Shown here: positions 36,695 through 47,254 of the stretch, one piece after another
Layout: the number at the start of each line of letters is the position of its first letter
How positions within the stretch are numbered: the stretch's first letter is position 1
Origin: Gentiana macrophylla
Lineage: Eukaryota; Streptophyta; Magnoliopsida; Gentianales; Gentianaceae
Assembly: GCA_026214975.1 (NCBI GenBank)
Contig: JAOBSW010000519.1
Span: 186,001 to 250,000 of the forward strand
Direction of reading: 5' to 3'
DNA length: 64,000 bases
Translations under genes and position numbers: made by a program
The notes under the pieces: generated by a model
What the model was told of the DNA's origin: nothing
What the model saw: only the letters and a program-made list of their open reading frames with translations
Database searches by the model: none

Positions 36695-37060
36695 TGACGA
36701 TTCTGGATACCGTCTGTATGTAATCCGAGCCGAAATTAATCTAATGACAATTATTCAAGAAGGTAAACCTTAGAAACGAAGGAGATTTTTGTGATTTTTT
36801 AGACTGAGCCTGATATATTGATTCCAACATTGCGTACGTATATGTGTTTATTTAGAAATCAAGTCCCTCGTAGTTCCTTTGGGATTATTTATATAAAGGA
36901 CCTCTCATCCAAGTCAAGCATGTGCCGTAGTCCCTAAGGACTCTTTTTCGTGTTGCAAAAAGATTTTCCTAGTGTTATTCTCGGTTATTTAGGAGATGAT
37001 GTTCTCTTAATGAAATAATTTTGTTCTTGATGGATTTCTATGTTTATAGGGTTTGAGTTA
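36695..37060 (-). mobile_element. Tat-B 5' LTR (right end uncertain)
   Basis: On plus it begins TGACGATTCTGG; the homologous Tat-C LTR begins TGACGATGCGGG at 44879. Both share 'gaatcaagtc...tcgtagttcctt.gggatt.tttatata' about 150 bases in. The Tat-C LTR is about 370 bases long, so this one should end near 37060, but the last part is poorly conserved and no clear TGACCC terminus is visible. Confidence 0.6.
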
Positions 37061-37263
37061 GGGTTCTTAGGTAAATTTTGAAGATATGAAGAATTTTCAA
37101 ATTTTCCAAGTATGATTATAAATATTTGAAAATGTTATCTAGTTATTTTGGTAGGGGTGGGGGGGACGAAATATTGAACAAATAAGAACAAACAAATTTT
37201 TTTTAATAATTCGAAAAAGAAAAAAAAAAGAAAATAAATGGATTATTTGATACATTAGTTGTT

Positions 37264-37279
37264 GTGCTTTGATACCAAC
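37264..37279 (-). other. Primer binding site of a short-LTR Copia element
   Basis: On minus, TTGGTATCAAAGCA follows an LTR that ends ACATCA. This is the common Copia initiator tRNA-Met site. Only about 200 bases of A-rich, non-coding internal sequence remain to its left. Confidence 0.75.
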
Positions 37280-37672
37280 TGATGTGATTATTTGCCCAGA
37301 AAATATCAAGGGATCAATGGAGAGCTATGAAAACCCAATCCTGGAAAGTCCAATCTTGAACCTAGGCTGAGAATACTCAACATTTTCTCAAGGCGTTCTT
37401 TCGTTCTTGAATGGTGTGTTCTCTATGACGAAGAGCACACTCACTCGAAAGTGATAACTAATGCCTTAGTCGACTTTAGGAGAAATTTTCACTCAATAAT
37501 AATCTGAATGTATATTGAAAAGTGTTTGTGAATGTCTTTAAATATGCTACAAAATAAAAGAATTTCTATCACCTAAGCAATGTGGGAGAGAGAAAACTAG
37601 GACATCCTAAGTAGAATATGGAAACAATTGACGCCACCTATGTGGGACTTTCCACAATTCAATTATTAAACA
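37280..37672 (-). mobile_element. Short Copia LTR (about 393 bp)
   Basis: On minus it starts TGTTTAATAATTGAATTG and soon has GTGGAAAGTCCCACATAGG, a phrase very common in Tork/TNT1-like Copia LTRs. It ends CATCA next to a primer site. It is a 5' LTR whose element body is truncated. Copia-2 inserted just outside it. Confidence 0.7.
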
Positions 37673-37683
37673 TAGTCTAATGT

Positions 37684-37688
37684 AAAAT
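37684..37688. repeat. Target site duplication of Copia-2, left copy (AAAAT)
   Basis: AAAAT directly precedes TGTTGGTCCC at 37689 and is repeated at 44711-44715 after TTTCCAACA. Confidence 0.85.
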
Positions 37689-39417
37689 TGTTGGTCCCTT
37701 GGAAAGGCTAACACAAGTTTAGAGGGGGGGTGAATAAACTTGTCACCAAAAGCGATCCAGAGTGGAAAAGCCCAGGAGGCGAGTTTCTCACGAAACTCAA
37801 AGCGATCTTCGATTCGATTTTGTTCTGTCCCCTTAACTTGTGCGGAGTTCGATTAGCTCAATGAATATAAGTCAATCTTGACTTATATTTAGTCTTGTTG
37901 CTCAGCGATAGATGTATCATTTAAGTTCTAAGACTCTCTATGTATCAGTTCTGTGCTGACTCAGTGTCTAGTGTTTGCAGAGTGATAATGCAATAAATAA
38001 AACAAACACAAATGCATAAAGTAAATCAACACAAGATTTGTTTATGGAAGTTCCGGGTGGTGTAATCCCGTACGTCTCCACTTCTCTTGTGGCGTAGGAG
38101 GTATCACTAGAATAATGAGATAACCGTTATAAAATCCTAGCACTATGACAGTCCTTCACGACACCCTAGTTTCACTGTCTACACAAAATGAAGAAAGGTG
38201 AGATTGCTCCTTCATCCCGCTTACACTGATCTTTCGGAGGTGGAATTGCTCCTTCACCGACTCACAACTAATACCAAACACACAGTCCTCAGCACTGCTG
38301 TATTTGTGGCAACTAAGTTGCAAATTGTGTATGAAGAAAGGTAGAATTTCTCTCTTCAAACTATGCACAGCCAACCCTTTTTTACAAAGGTTAGGTTTAG
38401 AATTAATCAAGGATTAATTCAGTGAGCAGTCTGATTCTTCTGGATCTGACATTGTAGCTCCAAGATGCCTTCTTTCCCCCTCAATGGGTTACTAGATCTT
38501 TCTTTGAAGTCTTCATGGAAATTATGTTGGCTTCCCCTTTTTCTAGATATATCTGATCTGATTTTGTGGATCTGGATTTGGATCTTTGAATATATGCTTG
38601 TAAAGCTCTTTTTCTGATCCTCCTCTCTCTCTTCTGTTTTTAAGAGATTCTCTTGTGTATTTATAGGGGTGATGTAACGGTCACTAGCTCTTGTAGCCGT
38701 TACACTTGTCGTTTAGCCAACGTTCACATGTTCGATCTTTTGTCGTATAGTCAGTTTAAATTTAACAAGGCCTTAACTCAGTTTTCTACTCTTCTTCAAA
38801 ACTGAGTACATTGTATACTTAATATCTGACTTCAATTGACTAAGTCAGAGTACACCAATCAGTTTCTTCTTATCCGGAGTAAGCGATAATATTTGTCCTT
38901 AAGATTATTGATTTTACATGATCTATAACACGATTTGAGTCACCACAGACTTGCACGAATCGACTTATAGTCACGACTTAATCGGCTTCTAGCGAGTTTG
39001 CCACCTCAATTCTTGATTTTACATGAATCGAGTCTGTGTCCCTCAGTTCTTCAGTCTTCTAGATAAGCCAACTGAGTCTGTGTCCCTCAGCGAACTTATC
39101 TTCTTCAGTTCTAGCATAACTGAGTTTGAACCCTCAGTTCTTCATGTGCCTATTCAGTTTTCTTGCTATAACTCATTTTTCTTGTTGTGACTCAGCTGTT
39201 CGCCTAGTTCTTATTCTATTACAATGCTTGTCTGAAACAACCTATACAAAGTTCAGACTCTAGATAGAACTTATACATTTATCTCTAGACCATTTCTTGC
39301 TTCTTCTTTCATTATGCACTATATGATGATTAATTACGACTTCATCATCATGGGTTGTAAGTGATTTGTCTAATTTCGTGACGAATCATCATCAAAACAT
39401 AAATAACATTTCCAACA
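37689..39417 (-). mobile_element. Copia-2 3' LTR
   Basis: Its termini are TGTTGGTCCC and TTTCCAACA on plus. It is strongly similar to 42956-44710 but with clustered small differences. The CTATAAATAC box of the other copy is also present near 38665. Open frames inside (for example 38156-38410) are by-products of the LTR. Confidence 0.88.
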
Positions 39418-39431
39418 ATTTCCCTTTTTGA
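39418..39431 (-). other. Copia-2 polypurine tract
   Basis: On minus, AAAAAGGGAAAT lies directly before TGTTGG at 39417. Confidence 0.8.
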
Positions 39432-39724
39432 TGATGTATCATAACCCTCCTAAAAGCAATAATAAAAGAATAGTGCAAGAAATCATAACGAAACAAATTA
39501 AGATAGCAAACTAGAGCATTAAGTTTATTACAAGATTCAAAATGAAACACCTTTGAGTTATAATCGAATAAAATTACAACTTCTCTTTTTCAAGAGCCAA
39601 TATCTTTTCACCAAGAAAAATGCTCCTTTTGTTTCCATAAGCCTTCTTTGTTTCCTTCTTCAACTTGATTCGCCATATCTAGGCTTGATCTCCAGGATAT
39701 TCACCGATCAAGCCATTAGCCTCT

Positions 39725-39916
39725 TCATTGTCTTTGTTCTTGAGCTCGATCAGAATTTCCTTGATTTCCTCTTCCATCGTTTCTCTTCTTCATCCGAAAT
39801 GAGATTAAGTTTTTCTTTTGAGTTTTCTTTCGGTTCCTTTTCATCTTCCCTTTACGGTTCGGCTTCCCCTTAGTTCTTGTCCTCTGTCTTTTCTTTGCTT
39901 GTAGACCCTCTTGCAA
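39725..39916 (-). pseudogene. Very basic reading-frame piece near the Copia-2 3' end
   Basis: 63 codons, about half Lys/Arg (KKRQRTRTKGKPNRKGK). It lies on the coding strand after the acidic ORF, separated by stops and by about 250 bases with no clear domain. It could be the basic C-terminal tail of the same protein or chance in a purine-rich stretch. I do not recognise a family. Confidence 0.3.
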
Positions 39917-40173
39917 TATGATACACAGTTACAAGTTTCTTCCTAATGCTCAAGACAACTTGAAGCTGCGTTATCTTCATCTTCTTGGGCCTGGTTTGAT
40001 GAAGGTCTCTCTTTTAATCAATTCCTCAAGCAGAGTGTCAATTGCTTCTTCATTCCTTGAGTAGATAGCAGATCAATGGTCCGTAGATCGAGTCTATTTG
40101 TTCATCTTGTTCTTTAATCAAGCTGTAGGGCATAGGCCTTTTCAAAGATTGTGTGACATCACCATCAACTTCA

Positions 40174-41590
40174 TCACGACTTTATTTTCCCCCTGTTTGA
40201 AGATAAGCGATAGCAATCTTCAAATAATCTACTGAGGGTGATGAGGTTAGAGTATTCGAATAGACCTGAGAAATGTGATCTTCCAATGAAATCATGTAAT
40301 TCAAAGAGCTGCTGCTGTAAAGTTTGCATCACACTTTCAATCATCTCTTCCCATCCTTTCAGTTTTTCTTCAGTTACAGTTTCAGGAGGTTGAGATTCTT
40401 CAGTTGCCAATCTGCTTGTGGATGCCTCATGAACTTGCGATGAGGAGCCAGTTTTAGGATAATAAAAGTGAGTATCATGAACTATCAGTTCCTTTTCATA
40501 CTCAGCATCACAAAATTCTGTGTCTTCCACAGATTCTCTCTGTTTTTCAGTGTATTACCCATACAACTCAGTTGAAGATTCACTATCTTCAGTTTCATCA
40601 TCAGCTCCTTTAATTTCTTCATTTTCTTCATCTTTATTCTGTTCACTTTCTTCAGTTTCTTCACGTTCACTTTCTTCAGATTCATCAGACTCGCTTCCTT
40701 CGCTTTCTTCAGTTTCATCCTCAATTTCAATTACGTCCTCAGTTTCAGTTTTCTTTGCTTGAAACTTGTTCCACATCCTTTTCTGTCTACTCAGAGTTCT
40801 GTCATCCAAACTCACAGTCTCACTTGAACTAGAATCTGAGATTTCACTTGATTCTTCTTCAACAAAGATTTTTCTTTTCTTTGTCCCATAGGACACTGAT
40901 TTGTGTTCCACTTCTGTTTGTATAGATTTTGAAATGGAGAAATGATCTAGTATCCTTTGCACTAGATATGTAAATCCCTTTTTCAGTAGAAACATTTCTC
41001 TAGTAACTTCCTTCATTTCTTTCATTCTCTCCTTTTCGTCTGAGATTTGCTTTGTCAACTGATTGAGAATAAACTCGTTCCAATCCAATCTCTCTCCAAA
41101 CCAAATGGCGTAGATCAGCTTTAGTTTATCAGTCGAAAGAGTGTAGAAATTCCTAGCATGACCAATGACATTTTTGGTCAGAAGGATCGTCAAAAATGCA
41201 AATTCTCGTTTCTGCTGATAGATAGATCCACTAAGATTCTTCTCATTCTTGTTGATTGCAGTGACGTCCCAAAGTTTGTTCTTTTCTCTATTTCCAAAGG
41301 TGAAAGATGTAGATCCTCTAATTACGTCTAGACCAAACACCAGGGAAAGCAATTGTTCATCAACGGTGAAGCTCTTATCTTGAACAGTTGTCCTGAAGCT
41401 TTTTCCCTCGTTGGTGATTACTGCATTCTTGTAGAAGTATCGATGGTTTACGGGCATAAAGTATCCACCTTTGTATCGAAGCAGGTTTCGAGTCCCGAAT
41501 ATTTTTGATTTTGCTAACAACGGGTTGATAGCTTGGAGTTTGAAAATCTTTGATAGAAATTATCCAGGCTGGTGGTGATTCCATCGTCAA
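40174..41590 (-). CDS. Copia-2 extra ORF replacing pol: unrecognised protein with acidic tail
   Basis: The main open part is 41520-40555 (321 codons). Residues 1-200 look globular, with LLSLVFGLDVIRGSTSFTFG at 57-76 and ARNFYTLS then IYAIWFGERLDWNEF at 122-150. Residues about 221-319 are Ser/Glu/Asp-rich. A shifted frame at 41590-41375 and a following one at 40530-40174 (residues with EEMIESVMQTLQQQLFEL, coiled-coil-like) probably belong to the same gene, split by one or two frameshifts. The same ARNF and IWF blocks, acidic stretch and coiled coil occur in Copia-1 (22190-24885). No pol motif, signal peptide or membrane segment. Function unknown. The globular part could be a relative of other plant retroelement extra ORFs; that is inference. 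Confidence 0.6.
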
Positions 41591-41924
41591 TGTTGTATTG
41601 CTCCATTGATTTTTGAGTTAGGGATTCTTGAATGCTTGATTTTGGGTGAGCAGGATTTCGTCAAGATTTTGTTTTGCAATCGTTTTCAAATAAGAGTCGT
41701 GTCATAATCAATGGGATTATGTAGGGATGTACATCTAATTTTTCTCCCAGATTGACATGTGGCTTCGTGTGATTTGTCATGTCAGCCCAAACGTCAGATG
41801 GTAGCTGGAAAGTTTACTTCTTTTGACCAATTTGTCCTTCATCAGCCTTTGCCTTCTCGGTTTTGTATAGAAGTCAGTTTTCTGAGGATTTTGCAATGTG
41901 AACTGACTTTTCCTGCAAAACGGT

Positions 41925-42713
41925 TTAAGTTTTCTTCGGTACCCATACCTTTTTGGGTCCGGCTGAGTTAGTTACTGAAGTATTACTTTCAGTTTCTTTG
42001 TTGAGAGAATTAAACCTTCTCAACTCTTTTCTGGATAAACCATTACGCTCAATCTTAGTTGATTTCACAAGGATTCTTTTAGATTTAACATTTTTAGTCT
42101 CCTTGTGTAATCCACTAGATCTTCCAGTATCTTGATTTCTAAAGTTTATACTTTTTGAAGTCTCAAGACTGGGTAGGGGTGGGGGATTATCATTGCTTTT
42201 GTCAAATTTACTAGACATTAATCTTTCAGCTAGATTTGACACCTCAGTTTCAAGAAACTCATTCCAATCTTTTGCTTTGTCAAGTTCCCTGTCTTTTAAT
42301 TTTAGTTCCATCGTAAGTTTTTCAGTTACCTTGACAAGATCAGAGTTTCTCAGACTGAGTTCAGCAAATGATAACTGATTTGAAGAATGTACCTTTTCTT
42401 GATGATTTGATGTTGTTTAAGGATTTGAATGTACACTTTTTTGTTGCTGTGATGAATCTTCTATATCAACAACCACTTGCAACAACTCCATTCCTTCTTC
42501 TTTTGAGAGGTCTCTTAGGGATGAAACTCCTCTAGATTCGTTAATATGAACATTGAAGTTTGTATCCACTTCATCACTGAGTTGAGGTTCTGGATTTGTA
42601 TATAAATTTGTCGCACTGAACTTTTCGATCATTTGATCCTGAAAATCAGATATATTTTGCAAGCAATTAGTTAGGGGGTGAGTAAGCAACCTTCTAGCTC
42701 TAGATGTAGACAT
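41925..42713 (-). pseudogene. Copia-2 gag-like ORF
   Basis: 42713-42417 (MSTSRARRLL, then SKEEGMELLQVVVDIED) and 42311-41925 are in the same direction, separated by a stop. The second part has a coiled-coil-like start (LKDRELDKAKDWNEFLETEV) and ends GPKKVWVPKKT. GPKxxWVPK is the phrase that closes gag before protease in many plant Copia polyproteins. No CCHC zinc knuckle is seen, so RNA binding may rely on the basic stretches. The next gene is the acidic ORF rather than protease. Confidence 0.6.
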
Positions 42714-42940
42714 TGAAACTAAGTGAACTGATATAGTGAGGGGTCTTCAACAACTGGATGCTTCGAACAAATAACTGATGCACAGTTATCTCCTTGAGCA
42801 GTAACAATTCGGATCTCTTCCAAAAGGAAGATTTGCTCTGATACCAATTGTTGGTACCGGAAATAACTGATGGCCAGTTACTTCAAAATAGACAAAGCGT
42901 CTTGGATCGAGAATGGATCTCTTCAAAAGCAGGAAGCCTT

Positions 42941-42955
42941 TGCTCCGATACCAAT
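42941..42955 (-). other. Copia-2 primer binding site (initiator tRNA-Met type)
   Basis: ATTGGTATCGGAGCA on minus, the same one-base variant as in Copia-1. A second copy of the 'gctctgataccaattgttgg' text occurs at about 42836-42852, so the leader contains a partial repeat of the LTR/primer junction. Confidence 0.85.
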
Positions 42956-44710
42956 TGTTGGTCCCTTGGAAAGGCTAACACAAGTTTAGAGGGGTGAATA
43001 AACTTGTCACCAAAAACTAATCTCGAGTGGAAAAGCCCCCGGGAACAAAGTTTCTCTGAAACTCAAAGCGATCTTGATTCAGCTTTTGTTCTGCCCCTTA
43101 ACTTGTGCGGAGTTCGATTAGCTCAATGAATATAAGTCAATCTTGACTTATATTTAGTCTTGTTAATCGCGCGGCGGATAAAACTAGCCTTTAGTGCAAT
43201 AGATGTATCGATTAAGTTCTAAGACTCTCTATGTATCATTGCTTCAGGTTGACTCGGTGTCTAGTGTTTGCAGAGTGATAATGCAATAAATAAAACAAAC
43301 ACAAATGCATAAAGTAAATCAACACAAGATTTGTTTATGGAAGTTCCGGGTGGTGTAATCCCGTACGTCTCCCCTTCTCATGTGGCATAGGAGGTATCAC
43401 TAGAATAATGAGATAACCGTTACAAAATCCTAGCACTATGACAGTCCTTCACGACACCCTAGTTTCACTGTCTACACAAAATGAAGAAAGGTGAGATTGC
43501 TCCCTTCATCCTGCACACTGATCTTTCGGAGGTGGAATTGCTCCTTCACCGACTCACCACTAATACCAACACACACAGTCCTCGGATTGCACCAATATTG
43601 TGCAACTAAGTTGCAAATTGTACTGAAGAAAGGTAGAATTGCTCTCTTCAAACTATGCACACCAACCCTTTTCACAAAGGTTAGGTTTAGAATTAATCAA
43701 GGATTAATTCGGTGAGTGTCTCGATTCTTCCGGATCGACTTTGTAGCTCCAAGATGCCTTCTTTCCCCCCCTCAATGGGTTCTTTGGATCTTTCTTTGAA
43801 GTCTTCAAGGCAATTTCGTTGCCATCCCCTTTTTCTAGATATATCTGATCTGATTTTGTGGTTCTGGATTTGGATCTTTGAATATATGCTTGTAAAGCTC
43901 TTTTTCTGATCCTCCTCTCTCTCTTCTATTTTTAAGTGATTCTCTTGTGTATTTATAGGGGTGATGTAACGGTCACTAGCTCTTGTAGCCATTACACTTG
44001 TCGTTTAGCCAACGTTCACATGTACGATCTTTTGTCGTATAGTCAGTTTAAATTTAACAAGGCCTTAACTCAGTTTTATACTCTTCTTCCAAACTGAGTA
44101 CCTTGTATACTTAATATCTGACTTCAATTGACTAAGTCAGAGTACACCAATCAGTTTCTTCTTATCCAGGTAACTGATAATCTTTGTCCTTAAGATTATT
44201 GATTTACATGATCTATAACTTCGATTTCAGTCACCACAGACTTGCACGAATCGACTTATAGTCACGACTTAATCGACTTCTAAGCGAGTTTGCCACCTCA
44301 GTTCTTGACTTTTTCATGGCGAGTCTGTGTCCTCGGTTCTTGATCTTCTAGATAAGCCAGCCGAGTCTCTGTGTCCTCGGTGAACTTATCTTCTTTGATT
44401 CTAGCATAAGCGAGTTTGAACCCTCGATTCTTCGTGTGCATATTGAGTTTTCTTCTTTGTAGACTTTCAGTTTTCTTGTTGTGACTCGGATGTTCGCCAA
44501 GTTCCTATTCTATTACAATGCTTATGCGAAACAACCTATACAAAGTTCGGACTCTAGATAGAACTTATACATTTATCTCTAGACCATTTCTTGCTTCTTC
44601 TTTCATTATGCACTATAATGATTGAATTCGACTTCATCATCATGGGTAGTAAGTGATTTGTCTAATTTCGTGACGAATCATCATCAAAGCATAAAAAAAA
44701 ATTTCCAACA
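42956..44710 (-). mobile_element. Copia-2 5' LTR
   Basis: 1755 bases, TGTTGG/CCAACA termini, next to the primer site. The likely TATA box CTATAAATAC is at 43958-43949 on minus. It is followed on plus by AAAAT (44711-44715). Between this and the Tat-C LTR (44716-44878) lie 163 bases of unassigned A-rich sequence. Confidence 0.88.
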
Positions 44711-44878
44711 AAAATAAATGAAATCGAAATGAGATTTGGTTACTGAAGATGCATACAAGGACATGTGCGAATTTTCTATATGAAAAAAAAAAAGAAAAAA
44801 TTAGAAGTAGCGACGACGTCGTATTGAACAATTTCAGAAAAATTGAATGCAGACAAATTTGGTCGTTCTATGGGGTGT

Positions 44879-45043
44879 TGACGATGCGGGATATCGTATG
44901 GATGTAAATCCGGGCCAATATAAACTCTAATGACAATGAACAAGATGAAAACCATAACACCAAACCAAAAAAGGAAGAATACGTATCCTGTAATTTCTAG
45001 GAATCAAGTCTCTCGTAGTTCCTTGGGATTGTTTATATAGAGG
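44879..45043 (-). mobile_element. Tat-C 3' LTR, outer part
   Basis: Begins TGACGATGCGGG on plus (LTR end ATCGTCA on minus), homologous to 36695 onward. It is interrupted at ACGTT by Athila-D and continues at 56378. Together about 370 bases with TGAC...GTCA termini. Confidence 0.75.
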
Positions 45044-45048
45044 ACGTT
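45044..45048. repeat. Target site duplication of Athila-D, left copy (ACGTT)
   Basis: ACGTT precedes TGTTAAGGG at 45049; the same five bases follow GGGACA at 56373-56377. Confidence 0.9.
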
Positions 45049-46660
45049 TGTTAAGGGTGATTTTATGTGATTTATACCGTTATATTTTAGTAACGATTTC
45101 TCCCATAATCGATAAATTGCATAGAAAAGTAAGTGCTTATTAGATTTATTGAGCAAACGAGTTTTAAATGTGTTTAAATGCAAAATCGAGATATTTACGT
45201 GATTTTATCGGTGTTTTATGTTTATTCGTATGATGTTACATTTTGCATGTTTCTATCAAGTTGTTAGGTACGTTTTCATGATGAGTAAGGAGCTTAAACG
45301 ATGATCACATGAAGATGGAAGAGTTGAAAGATGTTTAAGTGAAGAATCATTGAAGAAACCGGAACCAGGCACTTCATGGGGATTTTGTCCACACTTGTAG
45401 GCACTTTCAGGGAAAGTTGTCTTGATGAAAGTTGTAGAGGATTGAAATAGCTTTCCAACGCATGTTGAATCACCTCATTTGGAGCCCTAGAAGTGAAGTT
45501 ATGAGCAAAATACTAGAGCAAGGTAGTGGGCGGGCGTCCATAAAGTGAAGCGGCGTCGAGAATCGTATTTTACATTCGAGAGAGTTCAGACGGCGCGTTA
45601 CGAGCAGCGTTCATTCTCCGTTCATAGAGGCTGGACGGCGTCCAAGATAGTGGACGGGCGTCCACGGCACCGACTCAGTGAAACCGACCTAAAAATCTAT
45701 AAATAGCGCGATTTCCCAAACCCTAATCATACAATTTTGAACCCTAAACCCACAGGGGCAGCTTGGCTGCGTTTTCCTTCGATTTTTCTCTAGTTTTATG
45801 CACTTAAACTCTAGATTAGATTAGATAATTTCATGTACTTTTATTCATCAATTCGAGTTGTCAAGAAGATGCTAAGAGGCTAAACCCTCTTTGAACAAGC
45901 GTTGTGAAGCCTTCCTTCAACAATTGATTTTGATTCGTGATTAATCTGTGAGTATCTATTTCAAGTTCGTTTCTTTTATCATGTTTTGTATGTCTTATTG
46001 CATGTTTAATCGAAAGATGCTTGCTTTGATGATTGTTTATATGATGAGAGTCATGTCAACCTAGATCACCATGATAAAAGAATAGATCTTTGATCTAACT
46101 AAAGCGAGTTGTTAGATTGATTTTCTAGATTAGAAATTGAAAGATTTCACGCCTAGGTTAGAAAGACGTAATCTTCAACATCGAAAGATAAAAGATTAGA
46201 AAACGAACTCGTCTACGAGAGTAGGAGTTTATGCCTTTGATTAGGTGAATCACGACTTGAGTAGAGATCACGAATTAATCCGAGTTAGAATTGAATGTTG
46301 ATAGGATAGGTGGATCAATTGCTTGTTCGATTCGTTATAATTTGATTTAATCCTTAAAACTTGAATTGTTTAGCTTTAGTTTACTTTTTACGTACTTTAG
46401 TTTAGTTTAGTTTTTATCGCTTTCAATCTTGCCTAGCATTGGAGCAATCCTCTGTCTAGTTACTTTTTCTGCATATTTGTTTAGGTTAGTTATTCGTTTA
46501 GGTTAGATTCGTGACATAGTTAGTTTAAAGCAAAAACTAGGATTCACATTCGTCTAGTTCCCCGTAAGATCGACCCGGCATTAGCCTCCATACTACGATC
46601 CTTGCACTTGAGGTTAACCGGTTTATTACTTGTTGTTTTATATTGATAAAATCCGGGACA
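45049..46660 (+). mobile_element. Athila-D 5' LTR
   Basis: Starts TGTTAAGGGTGATTTT and ends ATCCGGGACA. The TATA box CTATAAATAG is at 45697-45706. TGGACGGGCGTCCA-like palindromes lie just upstream of it at 45527, 45632 and 45651. Confidence 0.9.
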
Positions 46661-46666
46661 AGTTTT

Positions 46667-46684
46667 TGGCGCCGTTGCCGGGGA
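46667..46684 (+). other. Athila-D primer binding site, tRNA-Asp type
   Basis: TGGCGCCGTTGCCGGGGA, the perfect plant tRNA-Asp complement, follows the LTR after AGTTTT. Confidence 0.92.
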
Positions 46685-47254
46685 ACCGGACGGTTGCCTA
46701 GTTTTTGTTTTTGTAGTTTGTCTTCAATTCTTGTTTTTAGGTTAGATCTTTTCAGTTTCTGTTTGTAGTTAGTAGTTTAGTAGTTTTTGTTCGTTTATCT
46801 GTCGTTTTAATTGTGTCTCTGTGAGTAGTCAATATAAAAATCTATGCTCTAATCTATACTCTGTTTTCTGTTTGTAACTCTCTGTTTTTCTAATCATTCG
46901 GCCCAGTTGGACGAGCGTCCGTTTTACCAGACGCCCGTCCAGTTCTTGTTTCAGTCGGACGAGCGTTTATTTCACTGGACGCCCGTCCACTGTAAATATT
47001 TCAACTCTGTTCGGTTTTCTGATCCCTCAACTATGTTCTGTTTCTGATCCCTCAGACGAGTAAATTGGCGGGAAAATTAGGCAATAATTTTTTTTGTGTT
47101 TTCGTAACTAGTACGGTGTCAGGAGTCCTGAAAAAAAATTTGATTTTACCAGGAAAATTTTTGCTTCTTTTTCCCCGAAATTTGGCGGGAAACTGATTTT
47201 TCCAGAAAAAAAAAATTCTTCATTTTGAGGCTTCAACCACTTGATTTTGTAATA
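46685..47254 (+). mobile_element. Athila-D leader with four palindromic motifs
   Basis: Untranslated leader between primer site and gag. At 46908, 46928, 46956 and 46976 it carries TGGACGAGCGTCC-type motifs in alternating orientations, the same words as in the LTR promoter region. A purine/T-rich part follows before the gag start at 47255. Confidence 0.75.

Larger units (their letters stand above)
37689..44710 (-). mobile_element. Copia-2: complete pol-less Copia element
   Basis: Two LTRs (37689-39417 and 42956-44710), an initiator tRNA-Met primer site, a polypurine tract and AAAAT on both sides define the full 7.0-kb unit. The internal 3.5 kb encodes only a gag-like region and an extra acidic ORF. 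There is no protease, integrase, RT or RNase H. It is related to Copia-1 along LTR starts and ends, 3' internal end and both proteins. It would be mobile only with enzymes of another Copia element. Confidence 0.88.

Noticed and set aside
40520..40762. Plus-strand Ser-rich frame of 80 codons
   Set aside because: It is the complement of the acidic Ser/Glu-rich tail on minus; low complexity gives long open frames on both strands.
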